A stretch of DNA of 46,828 nt from positions 1-46,828 of the forward strand of contig JASHPW010000131.1 of the NCBI GenBank assembly GCA_030037895.1, in the 5' to 3' direction. The DNA comes from Xanthobacteraceae bacterium (GTDB taxonomy: Bacteria > Pseudomonadota > Alphaproteobacteria > Rhizobiales > Xanthobacteraceae). Both the position numbers and the translations under genes were made by a program. Shown piece after piece: positions 8,899-17,728 of the stretch. The first letter of the stretch is position 1, and the number at the start of each line of letters is the position of its first letter. The notes under the pieces were generated by a model. It was not told the DNA's origin. It was given only the letters and a program-made list of their open reading frames with translations, and did not search any database.

Positions 8899-11800
8899 AT
8901 GATCTCGAAATTCTTCATCGAGCATCCGGTTCTGGCCAACGTCATCGCCGTTCTGATGATCTTGATCGGCGCCGTTGCGCTCTACGCCTTGCCGATCTCG
9001 CAATATCCAGATGTGGTACCGCCGACCGTACAGGTGACGACGCGCTATCCCGGCGCAAGCGCCCGGACGCTGATGGACACCGTGGCGCTCCCCATCGAGC
9101 AGCAAGTCAACGGCGTCGAGAACATGCTCTACATGCAATCGACCAGCACCAGCGACGGCTCCTACACGCTCGAAGTCACGTTCCGCATCGGCACCGACCT
9201 CAACGTCGCGCAGATCCTGGTGCAAAACCGCGTTGCCACCGCATTGTCGTCATTGCCGACTGCGGTACAGGCGCAGGGCGTCACGGTGAAGAAACGGTCG
9301 ACCGCACCGCTTCTGTTCGTCATCCTCACTTCGCCCGACAACCGTTATGACGGGCTCTATCTCGCCAATTACGCCACCATCAATCTGGTTGACGAGCTCG
9401 CCCGCGTGCCCGGCGTCGGCCAGGTTCAGCAATTCGGCGCCGGCCAGTACTCGATGCGTATTTGGCTCGATCCGGACAAGTTGAAAGCGCGCAGCCTCAA
9501 CGCGCAGGACGTCGTCAACGCGTTGCAGCAGCAAAGCCAACAGGTAACCGCCGGGCAGATCGGCGCGCCGCCGGTGCCGCCCGGTGTGGATTTTCAATAC
9601 ACCATCGACCTGCAAGGCCAGTTGTCCGACGTGAGCGAATTCGAGAACGTGATCGTCAAGACCGGCAATGCCGGCCAGGTCACCCGAGTGCGCGATGTCG
9701 GCCACGTCGAACTCGGCGCCCAGACCTACAGCCAAATCTTCACGCTCGACGGCAAGCCGGGCGCCGCCATGGGCATTTTTCAGACGCCCGGCGCCAACGC
9801 ACTGGATGTCGAGCGTGCAGTCGTTGCGAAAATGAAAACCTTGGCGCGCGGCTTTCCGCCGGGGGTCGTCTATTCGACGCCCTACGACACCACTGTCTTC
9901 GTCCATGCCTCGATCGAGGAAGTTTACAAGACGCTGATTGGCGCGGCGATCTTGGTGCTGATCGTGATCTTGGTCTTCTTGCAGGATTGGTGGGCCATGC
10001 TGGTGCCGGCGACCACGGTCCCGGTCACTATTGTCGGCGCATTCGCGGCGATGTGGGTCCTTGGCTTCGGCGTCAATTTCTCAACCTTGTTCGCCATTGT
10101 GCTCGCCATCGGCATCGTCGTGGATGACGCCATCATCGTGGTCGAAGCCGCCGCTCACAACATCGACCAGGGCATGAGCGGCCACGACGCCGCGATTCGC
10201 GCCATGAACGTGCTGCTTGGGCCGATTATCGGCATCACGTTAGTGTTGATGTCGGTATTTTTGCCGGCGGCCTTCATGCCCGGATTAACCGGCCGCATCT
10301 ATGCGCAGTTTGCCCTCGTCATCGCCGCGACCGCGCTTCTCTCCGCCATCAACGCCGTGACGCTCAAGCCGACGCAGGCCGCCCTGTGGCTGCATGCCAC
10401 TGTGCCGCTCGAACGGCGCAATGCCTTCTATCGCGGCTTCAACGCGCTCTACATGCGCGCCGAGCGCGGCTATGTCGGCCTCATTCGACGCATGGTATCG
10501 CGCGCCGGCGTGATGACGACAGCCGCCCTGGTCGTCATTGCGCTCGCCGGCTGGGGTTTGGCGCGGGTGCCGACCGGCTTCTTGCCGATCGAAGACCAGG
10601 GCTATCTCCTGGTCGTTGTCCAGCTCCCCGACGGCGCCGCGTTGGGCCGGACACAGCAGGCGCTCGACCGGGTGTCGAAGATCGCCGGCGCCGATCCCGC
10701 CGTCGACCACGTCGTCGCCATCGCCGGCATTTCCGCGCTCGATGACAGCGCGCCGCTCGCCAACGCCGGCGTTGCCTATGTCGTGCTCAAGGACTGGAGC
10801 GTGCGCGCCGACCTGCGGACGGTGTTCGGCCGTCTCTCGCGCGCGCTTGATGCCGTCGATGCGCGCGTGGTGACGCTACCGCCGCCGCCGATCCAAGGCA
10901 TCGGCAACGTCGGCGGCTTTACCTTGCAAGTGGAGCTACGCGACGGCAGCTCTGACTTCGTCAAACTGCAGAGCATTACCAACGCGCTCGTCGCCAACGC
11001 GCAATCGCAGAGCGCGTTACAGCGCGTGTCGACGACTTTCCGGGCCGTCGCGCCGCAATTGCGCATTGAAGTCGACCGCGTTAAAGCGGAGACCTTGCAC
11101 GTCTCGGTCGATCAGGTGTTTTCGACCTTGGCAACCTACCTCGGCTCGACCTATATCGAGGAGTTCAACAAATTCGGTCGCGTCTTCCAGGTTTACGCCC
11201 AGGCCGACGCGCCGTTCCGCCTGCGGCCGCGCGACATCGCCGACCTTGAGGTACGCAACCAACAAGGCAGCATGATTCCGCTCGGGACGCTGGTGAACAT
11301 CACGCCGGCCGTCGGCCCGCCGCTCATCAGCCTCTACAATCTCTATCCGTCGTCGAGCGTGCTTGGGTTGCCGGCAGCGGGCTTCAGTTCGGGAGAGGCG
11401 CTGCGCTTGATGGACGAGACTGCGGAGCACACGTTGCCGCGCGGCGCCGCTGCCGAATGGACCGCGATGTCTTATCAGGAAAAGATCGTCGGCAATCAAA
11501 TGTATTTCGTTTTTGCGATGGCGTTGCTTTTGGTTTATCTGGTGCTCGCCGGCCAATATGAAAGCTGGTACATGCCGCTGTCGGTTATCCTGTCGGTGCC
11601 GCTCGCTTTGGTCGGTCCGGTGCTGGTGCTGTCGGCGCTTCGGATCGACAACAATCTTTACGTCCAGATCGGCATCATCCTGTTGATGGCGTTGTCAGCC
11701 AAAAACGCCATTTTGATCGTCGAGATGGCGCGCGTCGGCCGCCTCGATGAGGGCAAGAGCATCCTCGATGCGGCGATCGACGCGGCGCGGTCGCGATTTC

Positions 11801-12030
11801 GGCCCATCCTGATGACATCATTTGCGTTTATCCTTGGCGTCGTGCCGCTCGTCCTTGCCACCGGAGCTGGCGCCAGCGCGCGCAAATCGATCGGTATTAC
11901 CGTGTTCTCGGGCATGATCGCTTCGACCTGCCTTGCGATCCTGTTCGTGCCGTCGTTATTCGTAATTGTGCAGCGTTTCGAGGAGTGGCGGAAAGCCCGC
12001 AAACGTGCGCGTGCGCAGCCGGCGCATTGA
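8899..12030 (+). CDS. RND multidrug efflux permease (HAE1, AcrB/MexB-like)
   Basis: At 1043 residues this is a full-length HAE1 permease. It starts MISKFFIEHPVLANVIAVL, the usual cytoplasmic start plus TM1, and continues with the ALYALPISQYPDVVPPTV entry loop. The proton-relay pair in TM4 is present (GIVVDDAIIVVEA, about residues 403-415), as are twelve predicted membrane segments in two halves with large periplasmic loops. The C-terminus AKNAILIVEMA and the following RPILMTSFAFILGVVPL segment are family landmarks. It would export hydrophobic compounds using the proton gradient together with the adaptor. The gap 8834-8898 contains a short GC-rich repeat-like stretch. Confidence 0.95.
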   Translation: MISKFFIEHPVLANVIAVLMILIGAVALYALPISQYPDVVPPTVQVTTRYPGASARTLMDTVALPIEQQVNGVENMLYMQSTSTSDGSYTLEVTFRIGTDLNVAQILVQNRVATALSSLPTAVQAQGVTVKKRSTAPLLFVILTSPDNRYDGLYLANYATINLVDELARVPGVGQVQQFGAGQYSMRIWLDPDKLKARSLNAQDVVNALQQQSQQVTAGQIGAPPVPPGVDFQYTIDLQGQLSDVSEFENVIVKTGNAGQVTRVRDVGHVELGAQTYSQIFTLDGKPGAAMGIFQTPGANALDVERAVVAKMKTLARGFPPGVVYSTPYDTTVFVHASIEEVYKTLIGAAILVLIVILVFLQDWWAMLVPATTVPVTIVGAFAAMWVLGFGVNFSTLFAIVLAIGIVVDDAIIVVEAAAHNIDQGMSGHDAAIRAMNVLLGPIIGITLVLMSVFLPAAFMPGLTGRIYAQFALVIAATALLSAINAVTLKPTQAALWLHATVPLERRNAFYRGFNALYMRAERGYVGLIRRMVSRAGVMTTAALVVIALAGWGLARVPTGFLPIEDQGYLLVVVQLPDGAALGRTQQALDRVSKIAGADPAVDHVVAIAGISALDDSAPLANAGVAYVVLKDWSVRADLRTVFGRLSRALDAVDARVVTLPPPPIQGIGNVGGFTLQVELRDGSSDFVKLQSITNALVANAQSQSALQRVSTTFRAVAPQLRIEVDRVKAETLHVSVDQVFSTLATYLGSTYIEEFNKFGRVFQVYAQADAPFRLRPRDIADLEVRNQQGSMIPLGTLVNITPAVGPPLISLYNLYPSSSVLGLPAAGFSSGEALRLMDETAEHTLPRGAAAEWTAMSYQEKIVGNQMYFVFAMALLLVYLVLAGQYESWYMPLSVILSVPLALVGPVLVLSALRIDNNLYVQIGIILLMALSAKNAILIVEMARVGRLDEGKSILDAAIDAARSRFRPILMTSFAFILGVVPLVLATGAGASARKSIGITVFSGMIASTCLAILFVPSLFVIVQRFEEWRKARKRARAQPAH

Positions 12031-12059
12031 ACGACCATATGGCGCTAAAGCGGGATGAC

Positions 12060-12146
12060 TTATCTTCGAATCGTCATTCCGCTCTAAGCTTTTGTATTGT
12101 CGCGCGTCCGGACGGAAAACCGGTTCCCACTTTTCCTGGACGCGCT
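12060..12146. repeat. REP-like intergenic repeat, copy 2 (87 bp)
   Basis: This is the second copy of the 87-bp block at 195-281, in the same orientation. The foldable core is 12102-12145 (GCGCGTCC...GGACGCGC outside, GGAAAA...TTTTCC inside). It begins 30 bp after the stop codon of the RND permease, a typical place for REP-like elements that stabilise or end transcripts. Confidence 0.75.
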
Positions 12147-12396
12147 TTAACGGAGCCCCGCGCTGTCGCGCAGCGAGTGTGGTCGTTGTGACGGCGTCCA
12201 GACCACGTCGCAAACGAGCTGCCGAAAGCGACAACGATTTTGCCGCGGCGAAGGTGCCAGTTGCCCGTGCGGACGTCAGCGCCTTGGCGCGAACATCGGG
12301 GCTCGCGTTTGGTCTGGAGGATTGTTGTCGCGGTCGCGCGAGACGAGCAGGACCTTGCGGCGCGCGCCCGCGCCTTGGACGCCCCGATGAGCGGGT
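12147..12396. other. Non-coding stretch between RND permease and VOC gene
   Basis: No supported gene was found here. The stretch 12358-12395 is close to the last 40 bases of the CobW gene (7594-7633): both read GCGGCGCGCGCCCGCGCC, then GGACGC, then GATGAGCGG. This may be a small duplication or just shared arginine/alanine-rich codon use. Open frames here are counterparts of the GC-rich neighbouring sequence and have no family resemblance. Confidence 0.5.
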
Positions 12397-12987
12397 TCAC
12401 TGCGGCGGCGGCAAATCCACGCGGTAGTCCGGCGCGACCGCGGGCGACAACTCGCCGGCGTAGGCGCGCCGCAGCCATTCCTGCTGCGCCACGCCGGCGG
12501 CCCGCAGCGCAACCAGCTTGGCGGGATCGACGAACTTTCCGACCGGATCGGCCTTGAATTGCGGCGAATCATGCATGAACGCCTTGGACTGCGCCCAATC
12601 GCCGAAGGCGTCCGCCTGCAACTCGACGCTGTTGCCGTCGGGGTCGACGTAATAGAACGACAGCGTCATGCCGTGGTGCACCGCCACGTGCGGCTCATAG
12701 CCGAATTCGTCGTGCAGCCGCTGCCAGGTGTCGAGCAGGTCGTCGACCGACTCGTACTCGAAAGCCAGGTGGTGCATGCCCACGTGCCGGCGAAAGTCGG
12801 GATTGTCGCGAAACGTCGGACTATAGATCAGCGAAAGCCGGTGATTGGCGGCGTCATTGGTCAGAAAGGCAATGCCGCGATTTTGGAATACCGCCTCGAC
12901 GCCGACGACGGCGGCGTACCAATCGATCATCTCCCGCAGGCGGGCGGTCTTGAGCAGCACGTGATGCAATACCGGACGTTTGCCCAT
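12397..12987 (-). CDS. VOC-superfamily (glyoxalase/extradiol dioxygenase-like) protein
   Basis: This 196-residue protein carries two beta-alpha-beta-beta-beta modules of the vicinal oxygen chelate fold. The first begins LHHVLLKTARLREMIDWYAA (residue 6 onward), and the second contains MHHLAFEYESVDDLLDTWQR and FYYVDPDGNSVELQAD. Histidines in the HHxxL and HHLAF motifs and the Glu in VELQ match the usual metal ligands, and VDPDGNxxEL is the classic VOC signature. Members include extradiol dioxygenases, glyoxalases and antibiotic-binding proteins, and the substrate is unknown. It reads away from the tRNA-Arg fragment and is the last chromosomal gene before the inserted element. Confidence 0.85.
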   Translation of the reverse strand: MGKRPVLHHVLLKTARLREMIDWYAAVVGVEAVFQNRGIAFLTNDAANHRLSLIYSPTFRDNPDFRRHVGMHHLAFEYESVDDLLDTWQRLHDEFGYEPHVAVHHGMTLSFYYVDPDGNSVELQADAFGDWAQSKAFMHDSPQFKADPVGKFVDPAKLVALRAAGVAQQEWLRRAYAGELSPAVAPDYRVDLPPPQ

Positions 12988-13042
12988 GTTTGTCCTCGAC
13001 GAATTTGGCTGAAGGAGTAGGCAGACCTGTCCCGCACGGAAG

Positions 13043-13087
13043 TGGCGCGCCCGAAGAGATTCGAACTCCTGACCCCCAGATTCGTAG
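13043..13087. repeat. Left attachment-site repeat (tRNA-Arg 3' fragment)
   Basis: These 45 bases are identical to 43327-43371, which cover the anticodon-to-CCA end of the intact tRNA-Arg(ACG) on the minus strand. Here the match stops abruptly after the anticodon stem start and continues into unrelated sequence, so this is a tRNA fragment, not a functional tRNA. A perfect direct repeat of a tRNA 3' end at both ends of a segment containing a tyrosine integrase is the classic footprint of site-specific integration. Confidence 0.92.
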
Positions 13088-13271
13088 CGGGTCCACGCCG
13101 GCTCTGAAACTGCGATGATTTCAATTAATTAGCGATTAAATCATTGGCCTGTCAAGCTGAGTTCGCCGCATCCGGCCGCAACCAACCGCGTTCGACCGCA
13201 AGCGTCGCGCGCAGAGGTCGGGAAGCCGTGCGACATATCCGCGACCATGCGAGCGCCGGCTCGCATTGCCG

Positions 13272-13910
13272 TCAAAGCTCTGCGCTCGCTTCGAAGCCGA
13301 AGCCGTTGACCGCCACATCGAGAGGCGTGAAGACCACCACAAAGCCAATCTTGCTCTTCTCAATGACATGCGGTTCGACACCATTTGGCAGGCGCGAAAA
13401 TGCGAGAGTGGGAGGAACACGCATCGGCACCGCAAAAGTGACGCGAAACGTATTCGGTGCGGTCTTAATGATAAGTGCCTGCCCTCCTGGGCCGGGAACG
13501 GTCTGGGTGTTCCCTAGCAATACTCGCAGTTCATTGAGGATGTGCTCGCTCGTCGCGATCCGATCGTCAGCATCCGGCCGACCTGTGAACTGCTCCCGCA
13601 CCGCAATGCCGCGCTGCAACTGGTCGTATTGTGAAAGGATTCGGTGTAGAACGTCTAAGCCTCGACCCTGGGCCTGAAGCGACTGTTCATAGTGCCTTAT
13701 CGTTTCCACCGGCACCTGCAAGACATCCAGCTGCTGTTTGATCGCCTCCTGACGATTTTCGATGCGTTGTTGCTGCCGCTCGTTGGCGAGGCGCGTCGTC
13801 AGATTGTCGTAGCCGAGGTAGGCACCTACGAAGCCGCCGAACAGCGGAACGACAATAAGTGCAATACACAGCAGGGGATAGACGCGAAGAAGCTCGACCA
13901 AATCTGTCAC
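13272..13910 (-). CDS. Membrane-anchored coiled-coil protein, unknown function
   Basis: This is a 212-residue protein. A single hydrophobic segment lies near the N-terminus (about residues 8-33, LLRVYPLLCIALIVVPLFGG and on). It is followed by a long charged Gln/Glu-rich region from about 40 to 120 (RLANERQQQRIENRQEAIKQ and on) that looks like coiled coil, then a beta-rich C-terminal part with VPPTLAFSRLPNG. I do not recognise the family. It starts 15 bp after the stop of the 13926-14768 gene, so the two are one transcription unit just inside the left end of the island, divergent from AbiE. Position and pairing suggest accessory or defence cargo, but that is only inference. Confidence 0.7.
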   Translation of the reverse strand: MTDLVELLRVYPLLCIALIVVPLFGGFVGAYLGYDNLTTRLANERQQQRIENRQEAIKQQLDVLQVPVETIRHYEQSLQAQGRGLDVLHRILSQYDQLQRGIAVREQFTGRPDADDRIATSEHILNELRVLLGNTQTVPGPGGQALIIKTAPNTFRVTFAVPMRVPPTLAFSRLPNGVEPHVIEKSKIGFVVVFTPLDVAVNGFGFEASAEL

Positions 13911-13925
13911 GTCAAGGTCTCAAGA

Positions 13926-14768
13926 TTAGCAACCATTTAACGACGCCGTGTCGGATACTGGATTGGACCGCACCTCCCACGCCCAGCTGTAGGCTTCCGG
14001 TGGGATATCAAGCAATGCCATGCATTCGTCAAAGACTTTCATGTAGCCTTTTGCATTGCTGAGATCACCGTTGCGTATCAGCGAAACAATTTTGCGGCCG
14101 GTGCGGCGGGCCTCGCGATCCGTTTGCAGAAACCATGTTTCGGCTTTGGATGAAGCCGATCCGGCTCGGATTTCAAGCACAATGCGCGCATAGATGAGTG
14201 GTAACTGCCGGCGTATCTCGGGGCGACGCCGGGCTTCTTTGTTGAAATGCTCTGGCTTAAACGCTTTGAGAATCGTCTCCGTTTCATTTTTTGGATCGAA
14301 TCCCATTATTTCAAGCTCGGGATAAATGATTCTGTGCTCAATCAGAGACTGCAAATCGGAGCAGGTGTTCGAGACAAGAAATTGGTCTTCTGCTTGTGGA
14401 GTCGTGACGCTAGTCGGATAGCCGCGAAGTCGGCAGCGTAAATGGCAAAGCCCGTGGGCAACGTTATAAGGATTCAGGCCTTCGGGATCACGGAGGCCAA
14501 CAGAAGGAATATGATTCTCAAATCCGCACTCCTCATAAGCGTTCGGGTTGGTGGTCTTGTAAAAATGAATCGCGTGGCCGCTCCAGCGAGCGATCATTTC
14601 CGCCATTTCACGCAGGTCGGCCGTCAGCGGAATGTCGAAAACGGAATCGATGCGATCGTCCTTCGCGTCCACGAGTTCTCCGAGATCTTGCGAAATTTGA
14701 GCGGCATTCAAGAGTGGGCGGCGCTTGCTCGCGTAGAACATATAGAGAACTGATCGCCACCCGGTCAA
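13926..14768 (-). CDS. Unknown protein with a degenerate zincin-like HGLCH motif
   Basis: The frame gives 280 residues from a TTG at 14768, or 271 from an ATG at 14741 which begins MFYASKRRPLLNA. I do not recognise an established family. In the middle is YNVAHGLCHLRCRLRGYP (about residues 131-148), followed some 40 residues later by LIEHRIIYPELEIMGFDP. The spacing recalls uncharacterised proteins with an HExxH helix followed by an LEHxxIxPE segment. Here the first motif is HGLCH, lacking the catalytic Glu of a metallopeptidase. The gene is divergent from abiEi, and the palindrome at 14779-14825 lies between the two starts, so both may share regulation. Confidence 0.65.
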   Translation of the reverse strand: MTGWRSVLYMFYASKRRPLLNAAQISQDLGELVDAKDDRIDSVFDIPLTADLREMAEMIARWSGHAIHFYKTTNPNAYEECGFENHIPSVGLRDPEGLNPYNVAHGLCHLRCRLRGYPTSVTTPQAEDQFLVSNTCSDLQSLIEHRIIYPELEIMGFDPKNETETILKAFKPEHFNKEARRRPEIRRQLPLIYARIVLEIRAGSASSKAETWFLQTDREARRTGRKIVSLIRNGDLSNAKGYMKVFDECMALLDIPPEAYSWAWEVRSNPVSDTASLNGC

Positions 14769-14778
14769 GGGGAAGATT

Positions 14779-14825
14779 GATACGAATCGTCGGATATATG
14801 TTTGACATATCCGACGTTACGTATC
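14779..14825. promoter_or_regulatory. Palindromic operator between divergent operons (AbiEi site candidate)
   Basis: Two arms of 19 bp, GATACGAATCGTCGGATAT (14779-14797) and ATATCCGACGTTACGTATC (14807-14825), are inverted repeats matching at 17 of 19 positions around a 9-bp spacer. The site ends 12 bp before the ATG of the AbiEi-like gene and lies immediately upstream of the divergent unknown gene. AbiEi antitoxins of known AbiE systems bind inverted repeats in their own promoter, so autoregulation here is a reasonable inference. No clear -35/-10 pair can be assigned with confidence, although TTGACA occurs at 14802-14807 in the spacer. Confidence 0.75.
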
Positions 14826-14837
14826 ATATGCCTCCTG

Positions 14838-15479
14838 ATGATCGCCACCGAGACCCAGCAACAGCGCGCCCTTTCCTTGCTGAATAGGCAGGGAATGGCC
14901 CGGCTTTCCGAGTTCACCCGTGAGGGGATCACAGCCGCGACGCTAGTCCGTATGCGCGAGAAGGGCTTGATCCTTCAACTCGGCCGAGGCCTTTATCAGC
15001 TCCCTGCCACAGTCGGCGATACAAACCACTCCCTCGCCGAAGCTGCCAAACTCGTGCCGAAAGGCGTTGTATGCCTCGTCTCAGCACTCGCTTTTCATCA
15101 ACTCACCGACACGATGCCCCGAAGCGTATGGATGGCAATCGGCCCCAAGGACCGGCGGCCAGCGATTACTCGTCCCCCGCTTCAGATCGTGCGGTTTCGC
15201 GACAAGATGCTGAACGACGGCGTTGGGAAACATCACATCGAAGGCGTGACGGTACGTATATATAACGTCGCAAAAACGGTGGTCGATCTGTTCCGCTACC
15301 GGCAGAGCGCTGGCAGACGCTATAAGAAGAGTCCGGGCCTTAATCTCGCGCTTGAGGGACTCCGAGAAGCGCTTCGCCAGCGCAAGGCGACACCAGCTCA
15401 GATCGCCGAGTACGCTCAAGATGCCGGAATCTGGAAGGTTATTGAACCGTATCTTCAAGCGATGACCGCCAATGCCTGA
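14838..15479 (+). CDS. abiEi: AbiEi-family antitoxin/transcriptional repressor (type IV TA)
   Basis: From the ATG at 14838 this is a 213-residue protein. An earlier TTG at 14802 would start inside the palindrome and is less likely. The N-terminal winged helix-turn-helix (GMARLSEFTREGITAATLVR, then MREKGLILQLGRGLYQLP, residues about 19-57) and the following VCLVSALAFHQLTDTMP segment are the standard AbiEi opening. The C-terminal half is the AbiEi domain (IYNVAKTVVDLFRYR). Known AbiEi proteins repress the operon and neutralise the AbiEii nucleotidyltransferase without tight protein binding. It overlaps abiEii by 8 bp. Confidence 0.88.
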   Translation: MIATETQQQRALSLLNRQGMARLSEFTREGITAATLVRMREKGLILQLGRGLYQLPATVGDTNHSLAEAAKLVPKGVVCLVSALAFHQLTDTMPRSVWMAIGPKDRRPAITRPPLQIVRFRDKMLNDGVGKHHIEGVTVRIYNVAKTVVDLFRYRQSAGRRYKKSPGLNLALEGLREALRQRKATPAQIAEYAQDAGIWKVIEPYLQAMTANA

Positions 15480-16341
15480 GCCGAAGCGCAACATGGGCGC
15501 TTCGATACGGGCGCGGCTTCTCAAGCTCGCGAAAGAGCGCGACCAGCCGAACGATCTACTCCTCACCCGCTATGCGCTTGAACGTCTGCTTTATCGCCTC
15601 AGCACCACTAAGTATCGCGACCGCTTCGTCCTAAAGGGCGCGATGCTGATGACAACGTGGTTCGAGGCCCCCTTCCGCCCGACGCGTGATCTCGACCTTC
15701 TCGGCTTCGGCGATCCGAAGCCCGACGCCATGCTCGCTGTTTTTCGCGAAATTTGCGGGGTGGAGGAGGACGATGGCGTCGTATTCGACGTGAAAGGACT
15801 TGCTGTCGATCTCATCCGCGAGGAGCTCGAATACGGCGGATTGCGCATCAAGACCGATGCCGAGATTGCAGGAGCGCGCGTTCGCATTGTAATCGACATC
15901 GGCTTTGGCGATGCGATCGAACCGGGCGCCGTCGAATTGGAATTGCCTGTGTTGCTCGATTTGCCGGCGCCACGTCTGCGCGCCTATCCGCGTGAGACCG
16001 TCATTGCCGAGAAATTTCAGGCCATGGTGCAATTCGGCCGCGCCAACAGCCGCATGAAGGACCTGTACGATATCTGGCTTCTGTCACGCGCCTATGAATT
16101 CAAGGGTGAGGGGCTTGCGCGCGCAATCGCCGCGACTTTCTCGCGACGCAAGACGCCTCTCCCCGCCGATCCGCCATACGCGCTAACCCGCCCTTTTGCC
16201 GACGATCGCGCCAAGCAACAGCAATGGGCCTCCTTCGTCGAGAGCATCGGCGCCGAACTGCCTCCGTTTGCCACTGTCATCGAGGACCTCGCCGCGTTCT
16301 TGATTCCGCAAGCTGCGGCGGCGCGCCGCTTCGGAGGATAA
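15472..16341 (+). CDS. abiEii: AbiEii/AbiGii-family nucleotidyltransferase toxin (type IV TA)
   Basis: This 289-residue protein has the four AbiEii motifs. They are FVLKGAMLMTTW (residues 52-63) with RPTRDLDLLGFG (69-80), where D73 and D75 are the nucleotidyltransferase metal ligands; IVIDIGFGDAIEP (strand with the third acidic residue); RETVIAEKFQAMVQFG with the conserved lysine; and NSRMKDLYDIWLL, the KDxYD motif. Related toxins add nucleotides to tRNA 3' ends or otherwise modify RNA, causing growth arrest in phage-infected cells. The start overlaps abiEi, so the pair is translationally coupled. It is intact and probably functional. Confidence 0.9.
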   Translation: MPEPKRNMGASIRARLLKLAKERDQPNDLLLTRYALERLLYRLSTTKYRDRFVLKGAMLMTTWFEAPFRPTRDLDLLGFGDPKPDAMLAVFREICGVEEDDGVVFDVKGLAVDLIREELEYGGLRIKTDAEIAGARVRIVIDIGFGDAIEPGAVELELPVLLDLPAPRLRAYPRETVIAEKFQAMVQFGRANSRMKDLYDIWLLSRAYEFKGEGLARAIAATFSRRKTPLPADPPYALTRPFADDRAKQQQWASFVESIGAELPPFATVIEDLAAFLIPQAAAARRFGG

Positions 16342-16456
16342 TCCGTCCAGCCTTGTGCCCCTCTTCTGCCTCCCCGGCGGAATTACGTTGAGAGCATCTT
16401 GCTGTCCACGCATGACTTCCCCTGACTGATGGTCGTGCGCAAAGGGATGGCATGCC

Positions 16457-17728
16457 ATGCGGGCAGAGCTGAAGCGGTTGAAGTTGACCGATCGCTTTGT
16501 GAAAGCGGCCATGAGCGGCGACCGAAAGTCGCCGATCTTCATGGACGATGAGGTAATCGGGTTCGGCCTCCAAGTCCGCCAAAGCGGTCGCAAGAGTTTC
16601 ACCCTCGACTATATGTTCGAAGGCCGGCGCCGACGTCTTTTTATCGGTGATTTTCCAGATTGGTCGACGACCGCGGCCCGCGATCACGCCAAACAGATCA
16701 AGCGCGAGGTCGACCAGGGGATGGACCCGCTTGCAATTCGGGACGAGCGGCGCAGCGCCCCCACCATGAAGCATCTGATTGAGCGCTATCTCGAGGAGCA
16801 TGTCTCGAAGCAGGCGCCTGACAGTGCTGCCGATCATCGCAGCATGATGAACAAACTCGTTCTGCCGGTCTGGAGCGATCGCAAGGTTATCGACATACGG
16901 CGCGCCGATGTCGACAAGCTGCTGGCAGACGTTACGAAGGGCAGAGGCCGACCTCACAAAAAGAAGACCAAGCAGAAACGGCTCAAGCCGCTTCAGCCGC
17001 CAAGGCCCACACCCGGCCGAGCTAACAGGCTGGGCTGCGCCATCCGCAAGATGTTCAACCTCGCGATTCGCTGGGAAATGCGGACCGACAATCCTGCGGC
17101 GGGGTTCATCCGCAATCCCGAGAACCCGCGCGAGCGGTTTCTTGACATCACCGAAATTGCGCGGCTTTCGGACGTCCTCAATGAGCATAAGAACCAGCGA
17201 ATGGCCGACGTGATCCGGCTTTTAATGCTAACCGGCGCCCGGCGCGGTGAAGTTCTCAATGCCACGTGGGACCAGTTCAATCTCGATCGCGCGGTCTGGA
17301 CCAAGCCCGCGCACATGACGAAGCAGCGCCGGCTGCACCGCACGCCGATTTCGGGGGCCGCGGTTCAACTTCTGCGCACGATCCGCGCCGGCTTGCCCGA
17401 GGACTGCCCATGGGTATTTCCTGGCTACGCGGAAGGAAAGCCCCTCCACGAAATCAAGCGGTTCTGGGATGACGTGCGAGAAAGGGCAGAACTCGATGGT
17501 GTTCGCGTCCACGATCTGCGCCACACGTTCGCATCGCTCCTGGTTTCCGGCGGCATGTCGTTGCCGATGATCGGTAGATTGCTCGGCCACACCCAGGTGC
17601 AGACGACGCAACGATATGCCCACCTGTTCGATGATCCGCTGCGCGCCGGCTTAAACCAGATCGACGACCTGCTGCGGCCGAAACTCAAGTTCGTGCCGAA
17701 CGATGCCGGTGCCGACGCCGCGGCCTAG
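16457..17728 (+). CDS. Tyrosine recombinase integrase
   Basis: This 423-residue site-specific recombinase starts with the DUF4102-like arm-binding domain (FMDDEVIGFGLQVRQSGRKS, about 30-50), then a core-binding SAM-like domain. The catalytic domain has the Arg in LTGARRGEVLNATW (about 258), the HxxR box VRVHDLRHTFASLLV (about 348-362), the GHTQ motif and the nucleophile Tyr in QTTQRYAHLFDD (about 385). All catalytic residues are present. It is the only integrase between the two tRNA-Arg repeats and presumably acts at them. The integrase usually lies nearest one att site, but here it is 3.4 kb in, behind the AbiE cargo. Its 3' end overlaps the convergent gene by 4 bp. Confidence 0.93.
   Translation: MRAELKRLKLTDRFVKAAMSGDRKSPIFMDDEVIGFGLQVRQSGRKSFTLDYMFEGRRRRLFIGDFPDWSTTAARDHAKQIKREVDQGMDPLAIRDERRSAPTMKHLIERYLEEHVSKQAPDSAADHRSMMNKLVLPVWSDRKVIDIRRADVDKLLADVTKGRGRPHKKKTKQKRLKPLQPPRPTPGRANRLGCAIRKMFNLAIRWEMRTDNPAAGFIRNPENPRERFLDITEIARLSDVLNEHKNQRMADVIRLLMLTGARRGEVLNATWDQFNLDRAVWTKPAHMTKQRRLHRTPISGAAVQLLRTIRAGLPEDCPWVFPGYAEGKPLHEIKRFWDDVRERAELDGVRVHDLRHTFASLLVSGGMSLPMIGRLLGHTQVQTTQRYAHLFDDPLRAGLNQIDDLLRPKLKFVPNDAGADAAA

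Noticed and set aside
13043-13120. Second functional tRNA-Arg gene
   Set aside because: Only the anticodon-to-CCA part is present. The 5' half is replaced by unrelated sequence, so it is an att fragment.
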